The notes under the pieces: model-generated
Told to the model about the DNA's origin: nothing
The model's database searches: none
Seen by the model: the letters and a program-made list of their open reading frames with translations, nothing else
Program-made: the position numbers and the translations under genes
Shown here: piece by piece, positions 1 through 9,275 of the stretch
Position numbering within the stretch: the first letter of the stretch is position 1
Layout: each line of letters starts with the position of its first letter
Assembly: GCA_000828975.1 (NCBI GenBank)
Contig: AP014683.1
Coordinates: 1,755,700 to 1,819,699 of the forward strand
DNA from: Burkholderiales bacterium GJ-E10
Lineage (GTDB): Bacteria; Pseudomonadota; Gammaproteobacteria; Burkholderiales; Burkholderiaceae_F
Direction: 5' to 3'
DNA: 64,000 nt

Positions 1-1
1 C

Positions 2-400
2 GCCCTCTTCCAGGGCAAGGCGATCTGCACCGCCTGCCATGTACCGCCCGCCCTCACCGACAACAACTACCACGACATCGGTGTGCCCCAGGTCGGGCCG
101 TTGAAGGATGACGAGGGACGGGGCGCGGTGACCAAGGATCCCGCGGACGCCAGGCGCTTCAAGACGCCGTCGCTCTACAACGCGGGCTCATTCGCGTTCT
201 ACATGCATGACGGCGCCTACACCACCTTGCAGGAGGTCGTTGCCCACTACAACCGCGGGGGGAATCACGCAGACAAGAACCAGGATCCGCTGATCCAGCC
301 TTTGCACCTCACGGCGCAGGAGCAGCGCGATCTGGTCGCCTTCCTGGAAACCCTGACCGACAAGCGGCTCGATCAGGTGACGCGACCGAAACTGCCGTAA
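2..400 (+). CDS. Cytochrome c peroxidase / MauG-type di-heme protein, C-terminal fragment
   Basis: The 5' end lies outside the window; the frame is open from base 2 and ends at a TAA, giving 132 visible residues. A c-type heme motif CTACH is at visible residues 9-13. Further on come the family's KTPSLYNAGSFAFYMHDG-type segment, whose Met is the expected axial heme ligand, and an EVVAHYNRGG segment. This is the second heme domain of the bacterial di-heme cytochrome c peroxidase / MauG family, normally a periplasmic enzyme that reduces H2O2 or oxidises a protein partner. The first heme domain and signal peptide cannot be seen, so the exact subtype is open. Confidence 0.8.
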   Translation, partial: ALFQGKAICTACHVPPALTDNNYHDIGVPQVGPLKDDEGRGAVTKDPADARRFKTPSLYNAGSFAFYMHDGAYTTLQEVVAHYNRGGNHADKNQDPLIQPLHLTAQEQRDLVAFLETLTDKRLDQVTRPKLP

Positions 401-410
401 GCGGGGCCGG

Positions 411-443
411 CCGGTTCGCCTCCATCCGCAGATGGCGAACCGG
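411..443. terminator. Hairpin between convergent genes
   Basis: CCGGTTCGCC (411-420) pairs perfectly with GGCGAACCGG (434-443), and the loop can pair further (CCATC with GATGG). It lies between the stop codons of two convergent genes, so it could end transcription from both sides. There is no clear T-run, so intrinsic termination is only likely. Confidence 0.45.
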
Positions 444-466
444 ACCGGCAGTCGGGTCCACAGGCG

Positions 467-2179
467 CTACGGCACATAGCGCCAGAGATCGTTCAAGTCA
501 CCGACCGCAGTCGCGGACGAGTCGTATCCGCCGCCGCCGAACAGCCAGAAATCCCCGTTGGCATCGACCCAGCCGGCGGCACCGTACCGTGCACCCGGAA
601 AACTGGTGACGCTCGAAGTCCCCGGCGATGATCCATAGGCCCCCGCACACCAGCTCGCCGCGGGACTGGTGCCGCTCGGCGTCGTCGTGCAGCCGTTCTC
701 GGTGGTTGTTGTACTCACCTCGGTCCACTGCTGCTTCCCGGAACCGGGCGTCATCGAACCGGGATCGAAATACCAGAGGTCGTTGAAATACCCCTCGGCC
801 CCGCTACCGCTGCCGACACCGGTGTAGCCTTCTCCCCCATACAGCCAGAAGTATCCGGTATGCGGATCGACCCACGCCACCGCATCATCCCGCGCCGCGG
901 GGCTGTAGGGTTGGCCGCCCCCCGCGGCAGGGGGATTTCCGGGCCAGCAGTGCCAGCTGCCCGGGGAGTTCGCCGTCGGCGGCGTGTATTCCCAGAGATC
1001 GGCATAGTAGGTCTGTGTTGCGGAAGACGAAGTCGTCGACACCACCGCGCCACCGAACAACCAGAGGTTGGCTCCGTCGAACCAGGAAACGGCATCCTGC
1101 CGCGCGGGGGGCGATGGCAACGAGCAGGTGTCACCGCTCACTGCCGTCGTGGATGCGGACCCGCCCCCGGATACTTTCGTCCAGGTCGCAGCGCCTGGAA
1201 CAAGCTCCCAGAGATCGTTCAAATCGCCGGTGGTGGCGTCGACCGCCACCCCATTTCCTCCGAACATCCACAAGTCACCGGCCTGATCGATCCAGGTGGA
1301 TGCGCCAAAACGCGCTCCGGGATAGGAAGAGGACGGGGTGGATGATCCGGCAGCAACCAAGGTCCACCCGCCATTCGGCGTAAACATCCACAGATCATTC
1401 TGCGCTTGGACGGTGGACGAACTGCACCCGCTGGAATTGCCGCAACCAATCCCCCCGAACAGCCATGCTTCACCCGTGCTGCGGTTGAACCATGTGCTCG
1501 CGAAAACCCGGGCGCCCGGGTAGGAGGAGGAACCCACATTGGCAACGCCCGACTGGTATGCCGTGCCATTGGACGTTGCCGGCTCCCACCACGTCCAGGT
1601 TCCCGAATTCGTGTCGAACTTCCACAGATCGCTGAAAATTCCGATCGCGCTGGCGGAAGCCACGGCGTCTCCGCCAAACAACCAAAGGTTGCCGGCACCG
1701 TCGGCCCAGGACGCGGCTCCGTAGCGTGCCCCGGGGAAGCCTCCCGGCACGCCGACCGTGCCATACGAACCGATCGCACCCGCGGTCTGGGATCCCGCAA
1801 TCCACGTCCAGGCCTTCGGTGTCGACGGGGAGCACACCACGTTGACGCTCACATTGCCGTTGGCCGCACCGGCCCCGCTCAGCACTACGCAGTTCTGACC
1901 AGATGGCTGTTGCGAAACCGTAACGTCGTATAACGCTCCGGCGGCAATCTGGGTGCCGAATGTGCTGGTGGTACTGCCGTATACGGTCACGGAGTCGCTG
2001 CCGTTGTCCTGCAAGGTCAGCGTTCCCGAGGTCAACCCGGTCACCTTGATGCTGATGGGGAAGCTTTGGCTGCCGCTGCTGCCTCCCCCCCCTCCGCAGG
2101 CTGCAAGCAATGCCGCCGCCGCAAGCGCCCCAACCGCGGAAAACGCCATTCGCATCGGATTCCGGACGCCACCACTCAT
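467..2179 (-). CDS. Kelch-repeat lipoprotein
   Basis: A 570-residue exported protein. The N-terminus has a hydrophobic signal ending in the lipobox LLAAC followed by a Gly/Ser-rich linker, so it should be a lipid-anchored envelope protein. Residues from about 125 onward carry six kelch-type units, each with a GAR-x-GAS-W-x-D core, a G(D/N)LW(L/M)FGG strand and a following NDLW segment, consistent with a six-bladed beta-propeller. The start at 2179 follows a GGAGAGGG ribosome site; a Met at codon 9 is an alternative. Family propellers usually bind proteins or sugars; nothing here shows the ligand. It is convergent with the peroxidase gene and apparently single. Confidence 0.8.
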   Translation of the reverse strand: MSGGVRNPMRMAFSAVGALAAAALLAACGGGGGSSGSQSFPISIKVTGLTSGTLTLQDNGSDSVTVYGSTTSTFGTQIAAGALYDVTVSQQPSGQNCVVLSGAGAANGNVSVNVVCSPSTPKAWTWIAGSQTAGAIGSYGTVGVPGGFPGARYGAASWADGAGNLWLFGGDAVASASAIGIFSDLWKFDTNSGTWTWWEPATSNGTAYQSGVANVGSSSYPGARVFASTWFNRSTGEAWLFGGIGCGNSSGCSSSTVQAQNDLWMFTPNGGWTLVAAGSSTPSSSYPGARFGASTWIDQAGDLWMFGGNGVAVDATTGDLNDLWELVPGAATWTKVSGGGSASTTAVSGDTCSLPSPPARQDAVSWFDGANLWLFGGAVVSTTSSSATQTYYADLWEYTPPTANSPGSWHCWPGNPPAAGGGQPYSPAARDDAVAWVDPHTGYFWLYGGEGYTGVGSGSGAEGYFNDLWYFDPGSMTPGSGKQQWTEVSTTTTENGCTTTPSGTSPAASWCAGAYGSSPGTSSVTSFPGARYGAAGWVDANGDFWLFGGGGYDSSATAVGDLNDLWRYVP

Positions 2180-2273
2180 GATGTCCCTCTCCCCAGGGCA
2201 ATATCAAGCGGTTATCAGGATCCGGCGATCATACGGGAACGATGGGGGAACTTGCCATCGAAAATCGATCGGA

Positions 2274-5200
2274 CTAACGCCCCATTGCCGCCCAGACTTT
2301 TTCCAGCCGCTTGACGCTCACCGGCACCGGGGTGCGCAGTTCCTGGGCGAAGAGCGAGACCCGCAGTTCCTCGAGCAGCCACCGGAATTCGTCCAGCCCC
2401 GGGTCGGCAACACCCTTGCGGGCGGCCACTTCGCGCAGCCACTTCGCCTGCAAGGGCTGGATCTCGGCCAGCCGCGCCGCGTCCCGGGGCGGGTCGGCGC
2501 GCAGCTTGTCGAGCCGCATCGCGATCGCCTTCAGGTACCGGGGCAGATGGGCCAACTGGGCGGCCGGGGTGTCGGCCACGAATCGGCGGCCCAGCAGACG
2601 CGCCATCTGCTGCTCGATGTCGGCGCAGGCAGCGGCGTGCGTGCGCAGGCCGTTCAGCTTCTTTGCCACCGCCACCGCCTCGTCGACGATCTGCGTGGCC
2701 AGCCGCGCGATCTCCTGGACGACGAGTCCCAGGCGCCCCCGCACCTCGTCGCGGCGCGCGACGAACTGCGCGCGGTCCTGGGGCATGGGATCGGCGCAGG
2801 CCAGGCGATCCAGCGCCGCCGTAACCACCTGTTCGGCAAGCGGATCGAGATGCTTCATCGGCGGCACGGTCGTGGCACGCATCTGCACCGTGGCGAGCGC
2901 GCCGAGGCCCTTTTCCAGCCCGCGCAGCGGTTCGCGCAACTGCAGGCGAAACAGGCGCCGCAGGCCCTCGCGGTGTGCCGCCTGCGCCGCGGCCGGATCG
3001 TCGAACACGTCCAGCAGACAATGGGTCTGCCGGTCGACGAGCGCCGGGTAGCCGACCAGCGTCTGTCCGCCGCGCGCGATCTCCATGATTTCCGGCAGCA
3101 CGCCGAAGTCCCAATCGGTGATTTCCCGCCCGGCATCGGCGGCCGGCGACCGGTCTGCCGCCGCGGGTCCGGCCCCGGATCCCACCGCGGCTCCCGCCGG
3201 GCCCCTCCCACCGGCCACAGCCCCCGCCGCCAGCTTGCGGAAGCTCGCCTGTGCCTGCGAGCCCAACTCCGCCCGCAGTGCCGCGAGATTGCGCCCCATC
3301 GCCAGCTGCCGACCGGATTCGTCGACGATCTTGAAATTCATCGTCAAGTGCGCGGGCAGGGTCTCGAGCTTGAAGTCGCCCGGCGCACAGACGGTCCCGG
3401 TCTGTGCGCGGATGTCGGCGATCAGCGCGTCGACCAGGCCCCGCAACGGGGGCGTCGGTGCCGTCTCGGGAGCCGGTTCCGCCGACGGATCGAAGGGGTG
3501 GCGCGCGACGAACCCGGCGGCATAGTCGGGCAAGGGCACGCAGGCGCGACGCAGCTTCTGCGGCAGCGACTTGCACAACAGCTGCACCTTCTCCTTGCGC
3601 ATGCCGGGGACCAGCCAATCGAATGGTTCCGCGTCGAGCTGGTTGAGCGCATAGAGGGGAATGCACAGGGTCACGCCGTCGCGCGGGCTTCCCGGCTCGA
3701 AGTGATATGTCAGGTCCATGCGCAGCCCACGGGCGGCCCACTGCTTCGGAAACAGTTCCGTGGTCGCACCGGCCGCCTCGTGGCGCATCAGTTCGTCGCG
3801 CGACAGGAAGAGGAGCCGCGGATTCTCGCGCTCGGTCTGGGCCCGCCAGCGCTCGAAGCCGGCGCCGCTGCATACGTCGGCAGGAATGCGCTGATCGTAG
3901 AACGCGAAGATCAGATCTTCATCGACCAGCACGTCGGGTCGGCGGGTGCGGTGTTCGAGTTCGCGAATCTCGTCGACCAGGCGCCGATTGTGCGCAAGGA
4001 ACGGCGCCCGGGCATCGAATTCGCCGGCGACCAGCGCCTCGCGGAGGAAGATTTCGCGGGCGTGCGCGGGATCGATCGGTCCGTAGGACACGCGCCGCTG
4101 CACATACACCGGCAGGCCGTAGACGGTGCCGCGCTCCAGCACGGTGACCTGCGCAGCGCGCTTCTCCCAATGCGGATCACCGTGGCTTTTCTTGAGCAGA
4201 TGCGCGCCCGCCTGTTCGATCCAGCGCGGATCGACCTCCGCCGCCGTGCGCGCGAAGAGCCGCGAGGTTTCGACGAGTTCGGCGCATACCAGCCAGCGCG
4301 CGTTGCGTCGCGCCCGCGAGGCCCCGGGCCAGAGGTGGAACTTGATCCCGCGCGCCCCCAAAAACGGCGCGTCGCGCGCCCCCGGATCGGCGTCCGTGCT
4401 CTTCATGCCGATATTGCCGAGCAGGCCCGCCAACAGCGCACGGTGCACCTGTTCGTACGTTGCAGGGCTCGCGTTGACGCGCCAGCCCAGCTCGGCGACG
4501 ATCTGATGCAGTTGGGCGTGCACGTCGAACCATTCGCGCACCCGGCGCGCGTTCAGGAACTCCGCGCGCAGGTCGTCGGCGAAGCGCCGGTTGGACTTCT
4601 TGTGGTCGACCCGCTCCTGCATCGCGTCCCAGAGCTTGACGAAGGAAAGGAAGTCGGAGCGTTCGTCGGCGTAACGCTGGTGCGCGGCATCGGCGGCCTG
4701 TGCCTGCTCGACGGGGCGCTCGCGCGGATCCTGGACCGACAGCGCCGCCGCAATGATCAGCGCCTCACGCAGGCTGTGCTGGTCGCGTGCGGCGAGCAGG
4801 ATGCGGCCGATGCGCGGATCGAGGGGCAGCCGTGCCAGTTCGGTACCCACGGCGGTGAGGTTGCGGCGGTCATCGACCGCGCCGAGTTCGGCCAGCAACT
4901 GGTAGCCGTCGACGATCGCCCGCGCCGGCGGCGGATCGACGAAGGGGAACTGTTCGGGGTCGCCCAGCCCGTGGGCGGCCATGCGCAGAATCACCGATGC
5001 CAGCGAGGAGCGCAGCACCTCGGGATCGGCAAACGCCGGCCGCTCGCGATAGTCCTCCTCGGCATACAGACGGATGCAGATGCCTGCGGCCACCCGCCCG
5101 CAGCGCCCTGCCCGCTGATCCGCCGCCGCCCGGGCGACCGGCTCGATGCGCAACTGCTCCACCTTGTTGCGATAGCTGTAGCGCTTGACGCGCGCCAGCC

Positions 5201-6176
5201 CCGCATCGACCACATAGCGGATTCCAGGCACGGTGAGCGAGGTTTCCGCGATGTTGGTCGCCAGCACGATGCGCCGTCCGCCGCCCGAGCGGAACACCCG
5301 CTCCTGCTCCTGTGCCGAAAGCCGGGCGAAGAGCGGCAGGATCTCGGTGCCGGGCGGGTGGTGCTTGCGCAGCGCCTCCGCGGTGTCGCGGATCTCGCGT
5401 TCGCCGGGGAGGAACACCAGCACGTCGCCGCGCCCGCATCCCGCGAGTTCGTCGACCGCGTCGAGCACCGCCTGCGCCTGCGACTTGCGCTCCTTTGCCG
5501 CCGCGCGCTCCGGCGACGCCGCCCGGCGCGCGGGCCCGTCGGGCGCGGCTTGGGCATCGGCATCCTCCTCGTAGGGGCGGTAGCGGATCTCGACCGGATA
5601 CAGCCGTCCCGAGACCTGGATCACCGGCGCCGGCCCCTGCACGCCCGCAAAATGCCTGGCGAAGCGCTCGGCGTCGATCGTCGCCGACGTGATGATGAGC
5701 TTGAGGTCGGGCCGCCGCGGCAGCAACTGCCGCAGGTAGCCGAGCAGGAAGTCGATGTTGAGGCTGCGCTCATGGGCCTCGTCGATGATCAGGGTGTCGT
5801 AGGCGCGCAGCTGGGGGTCCGACTGGGTTTCGGCAAGCAGGATGCCGTCCGTCATCAGCTTGATGCGGGCGCCGGGGCGGGTGTGGTCGGAGAACCGCAC
5901 CTTGTAGCCGACGATGTCGCCGAGCGGACTGTTCAGTTCCTGCGCGATGCGCTTGGCGACGCTCGAGGCCGCGATCCGGCGCGGCTGGGTGTGGCCGATC
6001 GACGCGCCGCGACCCCGCCCCAGCGCAAGGCAGATCTTGGGCAGCTGCGTCGTCTTCCCCGAGCCGGTTTCGCCGCAGACGATCACGACCTGATGCGCGG
6101 CGACGGCGGCGGCCACCTCCTCGCGGCGGGCGCTGATCGGCAGATTTTCGTCGAAGGAGATGGGATCCGTGGGCAT
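2274..6176 (-). CDS. hrpA: ATP-dependent RNA helicase HrpA (DEAH box)
   Basis: 1300 residues, the same length as E. coli HrpA. It has the P-loop GETGSGKTTQLPK near residue 38, the Walker B box IIDEAHERS, motif III SAT, and motif VI QRAGRCGR. These are followed by the HA2/OB-fold region and the long C-terminal DUF3418-type region typical of HrpA. The family rescues stalled or collided ribosomes and processes some mRNAs in the cytoplasm. The reading frame stays open far upstream, but the conserved N-terminus begins with MPTDPISFDEN, so the ATG at 6176 was chosen. It is divergent from argA with a 165-bp spacer. Confidence 0.95.
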   Translation of the reverse strand: MPTDPISFDENLPISARREEVAAAVAAHQVVIVCGETGSGKTTQLPKICLALGRGRGASIGHTQPRRIAASSVAKRIAQELNSPLGDIVGYKVRFSDHTRPGARIKLMTDGILLAETQSDPQLRAYDTLIIDEAHERSLNIDFLLGYLRQLLPRRPDLKLIITSATIDAERFARHFAGVQGPAPVIQVSGRLYPVEIRYRPYEEDADAQAAPDGPARRAASPERAAAKERKSQAQAVLDAVDELAGCGRGDVLVFLPGEREIRDTAEALRKHHPPGTEILPLFARLSAQEQERVFRSGGGRRIVLATNIAETSLTVPGIRYVVDAGLARVKRYSYRNKVEQLRIEPVARAAADQRAGRCGRVAAGICIRLYAEEDYRERPAFADPEVLRSSLASVILRMAAHGLGDPEQFPFVDPPPARAIVDGYQLLAELGAVDDRRNLTAVGTELARLPLDPRIGRILLAARDQHSLREALIIAAALSVQDPRERPVEQAQAADAAHQRYADERSDFLSFVKLWDAMQERVDHKKSNRRFADDLRAEFLNARRVREWFDVHAQLHQIVAELGWRVNASPATYEQVHRALLAGLLGNIGMKSTDADPGARDAPFLGARGIKFHLWPGASRARRNARWLVCAELVETSRLFARTAAEVDPRWIEQAGAHLLKKSHGDPHWEKRAAQVTVLERGTVYGLPVYVQRRVSYGPIDPAHAREIFLREALVAGEFDARAPFLAHNRRLVDEIRELEHRTRRPDVLVDEDLIFAFYDQRIPADVCSGAGFERWRAQTERENPRLLFLSRDELMRHEAAGATTELFPKQWAARGLRMDLTYHFEPGSPRDGVTLCIPLYALNQLDAEPFDWLVPGMRKEKVQLLCKSLPQKLRRACVPLPDYAAGFVARHPFDPSAEPAPETAPTPPLRGLVDALIADIRAQTGTVCAPGDFKLETLPAHLTMNFKIVDESGRQLAMGRNLAALRAELGSQAQASFRKLAAGAVAGGRGPAGAAVGSGAGPAAADRSPAADAGREITDWDFGVLPEIMEIARGGQTLVGYPALVDRQTHCLLDVFDDPAAAQAAHREGLRRLFRLQLREPLRGLEKGLGALATVQMRATTVPPMKHLDPLAEQVVTAALDRLACADPMPQDRAQFVARRDEVRGRLGLVVQEIARLATQIVDEAVAVAKKLNGLRTHAAACADIEQQMARLLGRRFVADTPAAQLAHLPRYLKAIAMRLDKLRADPPRDAARLAEIQPLQAKWLREVAARKGVADPGLDEFRWLLEELRVSLFAQELRTPVPVSVKRLEKVWAAMGR

Positions 6177-6341
6177 GCGGCTGGGCGGATATCCGGACCG
6201 CGCACGATCGAAGCGATATCGGGCGCGGAGGAGCGGGCGGTCCGGATGTCCGCCCACCCGGCGCCGCCCAACGAAGGAGCGGGCCAAACGAAGGAAAGAA
6301 CCAAACGCGAAGTATACTTTTTGCATTCGCCGCTTCCGCCC
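6177..6341. promoter_or_regulatory. Divergent hrpA/argA promoter region
   Basis: A 165-bp spacer between two divergent start codons, so it should hold both promoters. It contains the perfect palindrome AAGTATACTT at about 6310-6319, roughly 25 bases before argA. It does not match the ARG-box consensus well, so no regulator is assigned. Confidence 0.4.
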
Positions 6342-7691
6342 ATGAACGAACCCGCGCCCCCGCCCGTCGACCGCCCCGCTTCCACCGAACACGACCAATT
6401 CGTCACGTGGCTGCGCGACGTCGCGCCCTATGTGCATGCCCATCGCGGCCGCACCTTCGTGGTCGGGTTCAGCGGGGAGTTGATCGATGCCGGGAAGCTC
6501 GACGCCCTGGTCTACGACCTTTCCCTGCTGCAGGCGATGGGAATCCGCCTCGTGCTGGTCCACGGCGCGCGCCCGCAGGTGGAGCGATTGCTCGCGCTGA
6601 AACTCGTCGAACCGCGCTTCGTCGGCGACCTCCGGGTGACCGACAAGAATTCGCTGGAGTGCGTAAAGGAGGCCACCGGCGCAATCCGCCTCGGCATCGA
6701 GGCCGCGTTCTCGCAAGGCCTGCCCAACACTCCGATGGCCAACAGCCGCATCCGCGTGGTGAGCGGCAATTTCGTCGTCGCACGGCCGATGGGCATCGTG
6801 GATGGAACCGATCTGCAGCACACCGGTCTCGTGCGCAAGATCGACGTCGATGCGATCCGCGCCAGCCTCGACAACGGCTCGCTGGTGCTGCTGCCGCCGC
6901 TGGGCTTTTCGCCGACCGGCGAGGCGTTCAACCTGATGATGCAGGACGTCGCCGCGAGCGCGGCGATCGCCCTGAAAGCCGACAAGCTGATCCTGATCAG
7001 CGAGGCCGACGGCGTGCGCAGCCGCGACGGCGAACTGTTCTCCGATCTGTCGGTCGCCGACGCCGAGCGCATGATGGTGGCGCGCGAGATCGAGGACGGG
7101 TGCTCGGTCGAGCTCGGCTACCTGCTCAAGGCGAGCCGCGGCGGCGTTGCGCGCGCGCACCTGGTCCCGTCGCGCCTCGACGGCGCCATCCTGATCGACC
7201 TCTTCACCCACGAGGGCGTGGGCACGATGATCACGCCGAGCGACCTGGAGTCGCTGCGCGAGGCCACGCCGGACGACGTCGGCGGCATCCTGCAACTGAT
7301 CGAACCGCTGGAGGAGGACGGCACACTGGTGAAGCGTCCGCGCGAGGTGATCGAGCGCGACATCGCGCAGTTTTCGGTGCTGGAGCACGACGGCTTCATC
7401 TTCGGCTGCGCCGCGATGCTGCCCTTCCCCAAGGACGGCATCGCCGAAATGGCCTGCCTCACGGTGCATCCGGACTACCGGGAGCTCGGCGACGGCGAGC
7501 GGCTGCTGCGCCGGATCGAGGCGCGGGCACGCGCGGCGGGGATCAAGAAGCTTTTCGTGCTCACCACGCGCACCGCCCACTGGTTCCTGCGGCGCGGCTT
7601 CACCGTTGCGACGGTCGACTCCCTGCCCGCCGAGCGCCAGGGACTCTACAACTGGCAGCGACGCTCACAGATCCTGGTCAAACCGCTCTAG
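6342..7691 (+). CDS. argA: N-acetylglutamate synthase (amino-acid N-acetyltransferase)
   Basis: 449 residues, close to the 443 of E. coli ArgA. The N-terminal amino-acid-kinase-like domain (about 1-295) begins with FVVGFSGELIDAGKL and LVLVHGARPQVERLL. The C-terminal GNAT domain (about 300-449) contains GCAAMLPFPKDGIAEMACL and LTTRTAHWFLRRGF. It catalyses acetyl-CoA plus L-glutamate to N-acetylglutamate, the first step of arginine synthesis, and is normally inhibited by arginine through the kinase-like domain. The frame is open far upstream but family similarity begins at the ATG at 6342. It is followed 60 bases later by yggX. Confidence 0.95.
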   Translation: MNEPAPPPVDRPASTEHDQFVTWLRDVAPYVHAHRGRTFVVGFSGELIDAGKLDALVYDLSLLQAMGIRLVLVHGARPQVERLLALKLVEPRFVGDLRVTDKNSLECVKEATGAIRLGIEAAFSQGLPNTPMANSRIRVVSGNFVVARPMGIVDGTDLQHTGLVRKIDVDAIRASLDNGSLVLLPPLGFSPTGEAFNLMMQDVAASAAIALKADKLILISEADGVRSRDGELFSDLSVADAERMMVAREIEDGCSVELGYLLKASRGGVARAHLVPSRLDGAILIDLFTHEGVGTMITPSDLESLREATPDDVGGILQLIEPLEEDGTLVKRPREVIERDIAQFSVLEHDGFIFGCAAMLPFPKDGIAEMACLTVHPDYRELGDGERLLRRIEARARAAGIKKLFVLTTRTAHWFLRRGFTVATVDSLPAERQGLYNWQRRSQILVKPL

Positions 7692-7751
7692 CAACCCGAA
7701 TCGGTTCCGGCCAGCCCGGGACCGCCGCAACGACAACACGGAGGCAACACG

Positions 7752-8024
7752 ATGGCTCGCATGGTCAACTGCATCAAGCTCGGACGCGAAGCGGAAGGGC
7801 TGGACTTTCCGCCGGTCCCCGGGGATATGGGCAAACGGATTTTCGAGAGCGTCTCGAAGGAAGCGTGGCAGCAATGGCAGCGCTACCAGACCATGCTGGT
7901 CAACGAGAACCGTCTCAACCTCTCCGACGCGCGCGCGCGGCAGTACCTGCGGGCGCAGATGGAGGCCTACTTCTTCGGGCCGGGCGCCGACCAGGTGGCC
8001 GGATACGTACCGCCGCAACCGTGA
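7752..8024 (+). CDS. yggX: Fe(2+)-trafficking / oxidative damage protection protein YggX
   Basis: 90 residues, the usual size of the family. It has the near-invariant N-terminus [19 protein letters not shown], with the single conserved Cys at position 7, then [17 protein letters not shown] and a C-terminal [11 protein letters not shown]. The small cytoplasmic protein helps protect iron-sulfur enzymes from oxidation and contributes to iron homeostasis. An AAC-ACGGAGGCAAC ribosome site lies just upstream. It is often found beside housekeeping genes in Betaproteobacteria; a shared transcript with argA is plausible but not shown. Confidence 0.95.
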   Translation: MARMVNCIKLGREAEGLDFPPVPGDMGKRIFESVSKEAWQQWQRYQTMLVNENRLNLSDARARQYLRAQMEAYFFGPGADQVAGYVPPQP

Positions 8025-8082
8025 GTCGCCGCGGGTCGGGCGCCTCCGCGGTGGCCGTCCGGTCCGCGCCTCGGCATCACCA

Positions 8083-8631
8083 TCACCGGACCCCGTACAG
8101 CATTCCCCGCCGGAACGTCTCCGCGATCACGAACCGCGGCCCCTCGGGCGTCCAGATCGAATAGGCCCGCGCGGCGCGCGGGTCGGGAACGCCCACTGTA
8201 TCCCAAAGCGCCCGGCACAGCTCGGCCGCCCCCTCGTCGAGCGGGCGACGCCGTACCCACAGCGTGTCGAGCAGATGGCCGATCGGCGTCGCACCCTCCT
8301 CCAGACCACGACGCACCGCATCCGGCAGGGCATCGAGCGCGATATAGGACAGGTTGTCCATCATCACTTCGCCGTGCGCAGCGAGCGAGGTGACCCGTTC
8401 GAGAAACCGCGTGCCCGGCAACACCGCGCGCACCGCATCCGGCACGCGCTCGGTCACGACCTGTCGCAACAGCACCAGGGTGAGCGGCCCGCCGGCGATC
8501 GCTTCGCACATGCGCGTGGTCGAACCATCCTGTGCGAGCAGCATCCGCAGCACGCCCAGCGCGCAATCCGCGGCCGGCTCGTCGGCGTCGAAGAACTCCC
8601 GGCGACGGGGGGAAGGATCGGTACCAGTCAT
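8083..8631 (-). CDS. Chorismate lyase-like (UbiC/DUF98) protein
   Basis: 182 residues, similar in size to chorismate lyase (about 165). It shares with UbiC the core FLERVTSLAAHGE region, the TPIGHLLDT segment (E. coli TPLGRYL) and a C-terminal FVIAETFRRGMLY, whose Glu matches the UbiC catalytic Glu region (TELFLPASPLY). UbiC converts chorismate to 4-hydroxybenzoate plus pyruvate for ubiquinone. The identity is too low by eye to assign that reaction firmly. Its ATG overlaps the queE stop (ATGA), so it is translationally coupled to the queuosine genes, an unexpected setting. No ubiA is adjacent. Confidence 0.6.
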   Translation of the reverse strand: MTGTDPSPRRREFFDADEPAADCALGVLRMLLAQDGSTTRMCEAIAGGPLTLVLLRQVVTERVPDAVRAVLPGTRFLERVTSLAAHGEVMMDNLSYIALDALPDAVRRGLEEGATPIGHLLDTLWVRRRPLDEGAAELCRALWDTVGVPDPRAARAYSIWTPEGPRFVIAETFRRGMLYGVR

Positions 8632-9275
8632 GGAATATCGAGGATCTTGTGGGTCTGCAGACTCAAATGCCACCGCGGATGGTCCATGCAGTACGCGACG
8701 GCGGATTGCATATTCTCGCGCAATCGAGGGCCATCCATCGGCTGCAGGAAGAAATGGCGGAAATCGAGCGCCGCATATTGTTCGGGCGCAGCGCCCTCCT
8801 GCGGAAAGACGAGCTTGATCTCGTCGCCGCCGCGCTGCACGAGTTCGGTTCCGGCCTTCGGACTGACGCAGATCCAGTCGATTCCCGGTGGCGCGGGCAG
8901 CGTTCCGTTGGTCTCTACCGCCACCGTCCAGCCGATGGCATGCATCGCGGCGATTAGGTCGGGATCGAGTTGCAACAGCGGTTCCCCGCCGGTGAACACC
9001 ACATAGGGCGCCCCGCGCTCCGCCGCGGCCTTCGCGGGCCATTGCGCGTCGATCGCGGCGGCCAGGGCCGGCGCGTCGCCGAAGCGTCCGCCGCCCGGGC
9101 CATCGGTACCGACGAAATCGGTGTCACAGAAGCGGCACTGCGCCGACTCCCGATCGGCTTCCCGGCCGGACCAGAGGTTGCAGCCGGCGAACCGGCAGAA
9201 CACCGCCGGGCGGCCGCGGTGCGCGCCCTCGCCTTGCAAGGTGTAGAAGATCTCCTTGACGGCGTAGCGGCTCAT
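8628..9275 (-). CDS. queE: 7-carboxy-7-deazaguanine synthase QueE (radical SAM)
   Basis: 215 residues. The N-terminus YAVKEIFYTLQGEGAHRGRP is typical of QueE. The radical-SAM cluster is CX14CX2C (CNLWSG... to CRFC), the expanded form known from Burkholderia multivorans QueE rather than the usual CX3CX2C. FTGGEPLLQLD and VETNGTLP are the SAM-binding and substrate strands. It converts 6-carboxytetrahydropterin to 7-carboxy-7-deazaguanine on the way to preQ0 and queuosine tRNA modification. Its start overlaps the stop of the QueD-like gene (ATGA) and its stop overlaps the next gene (ATGA), so the three genes form one coupled unit. Confidence 0.93.
   Translation of the reverse strand: MSRYAVKEIFYTLQGEGAHRGRPAVFCRFAGCNLWSGREADRESAQCRFCDTDFVGTDGPGGGRFGDAPALAAAIDAQWPAKAAAERGAPYVVFTGGEPLLQLDPDLIAAMHAIGWTVAVETNGTLPAPPGIDWICVSPKAGTELVQRGGDEIKLVFPQEGAAPEQYAALDFRHFFLQPMDGPRLRENMQSAVAYCMDHPRWHLSLQTHKILDIP

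Noticed and set aside
6310-6319. AAGTATACTT palindrome as an ARG box for argA
   Set aside because: It lacks the TGAAT/ATTCA arms of the ArgR consensus.
2274-7580. Long minus-strand frame upstream of hrpA
   Set aside because: The part beyond 6176 is antisense to argA and has no helicase similarity; hrpA starts at 6176.
1953-7691. Very long open frame on the plus strand across hrpA into argA
   Set aside because: The upstream part is a high-GC shadow of hrpA; only the portion from 6342 has family similarity.
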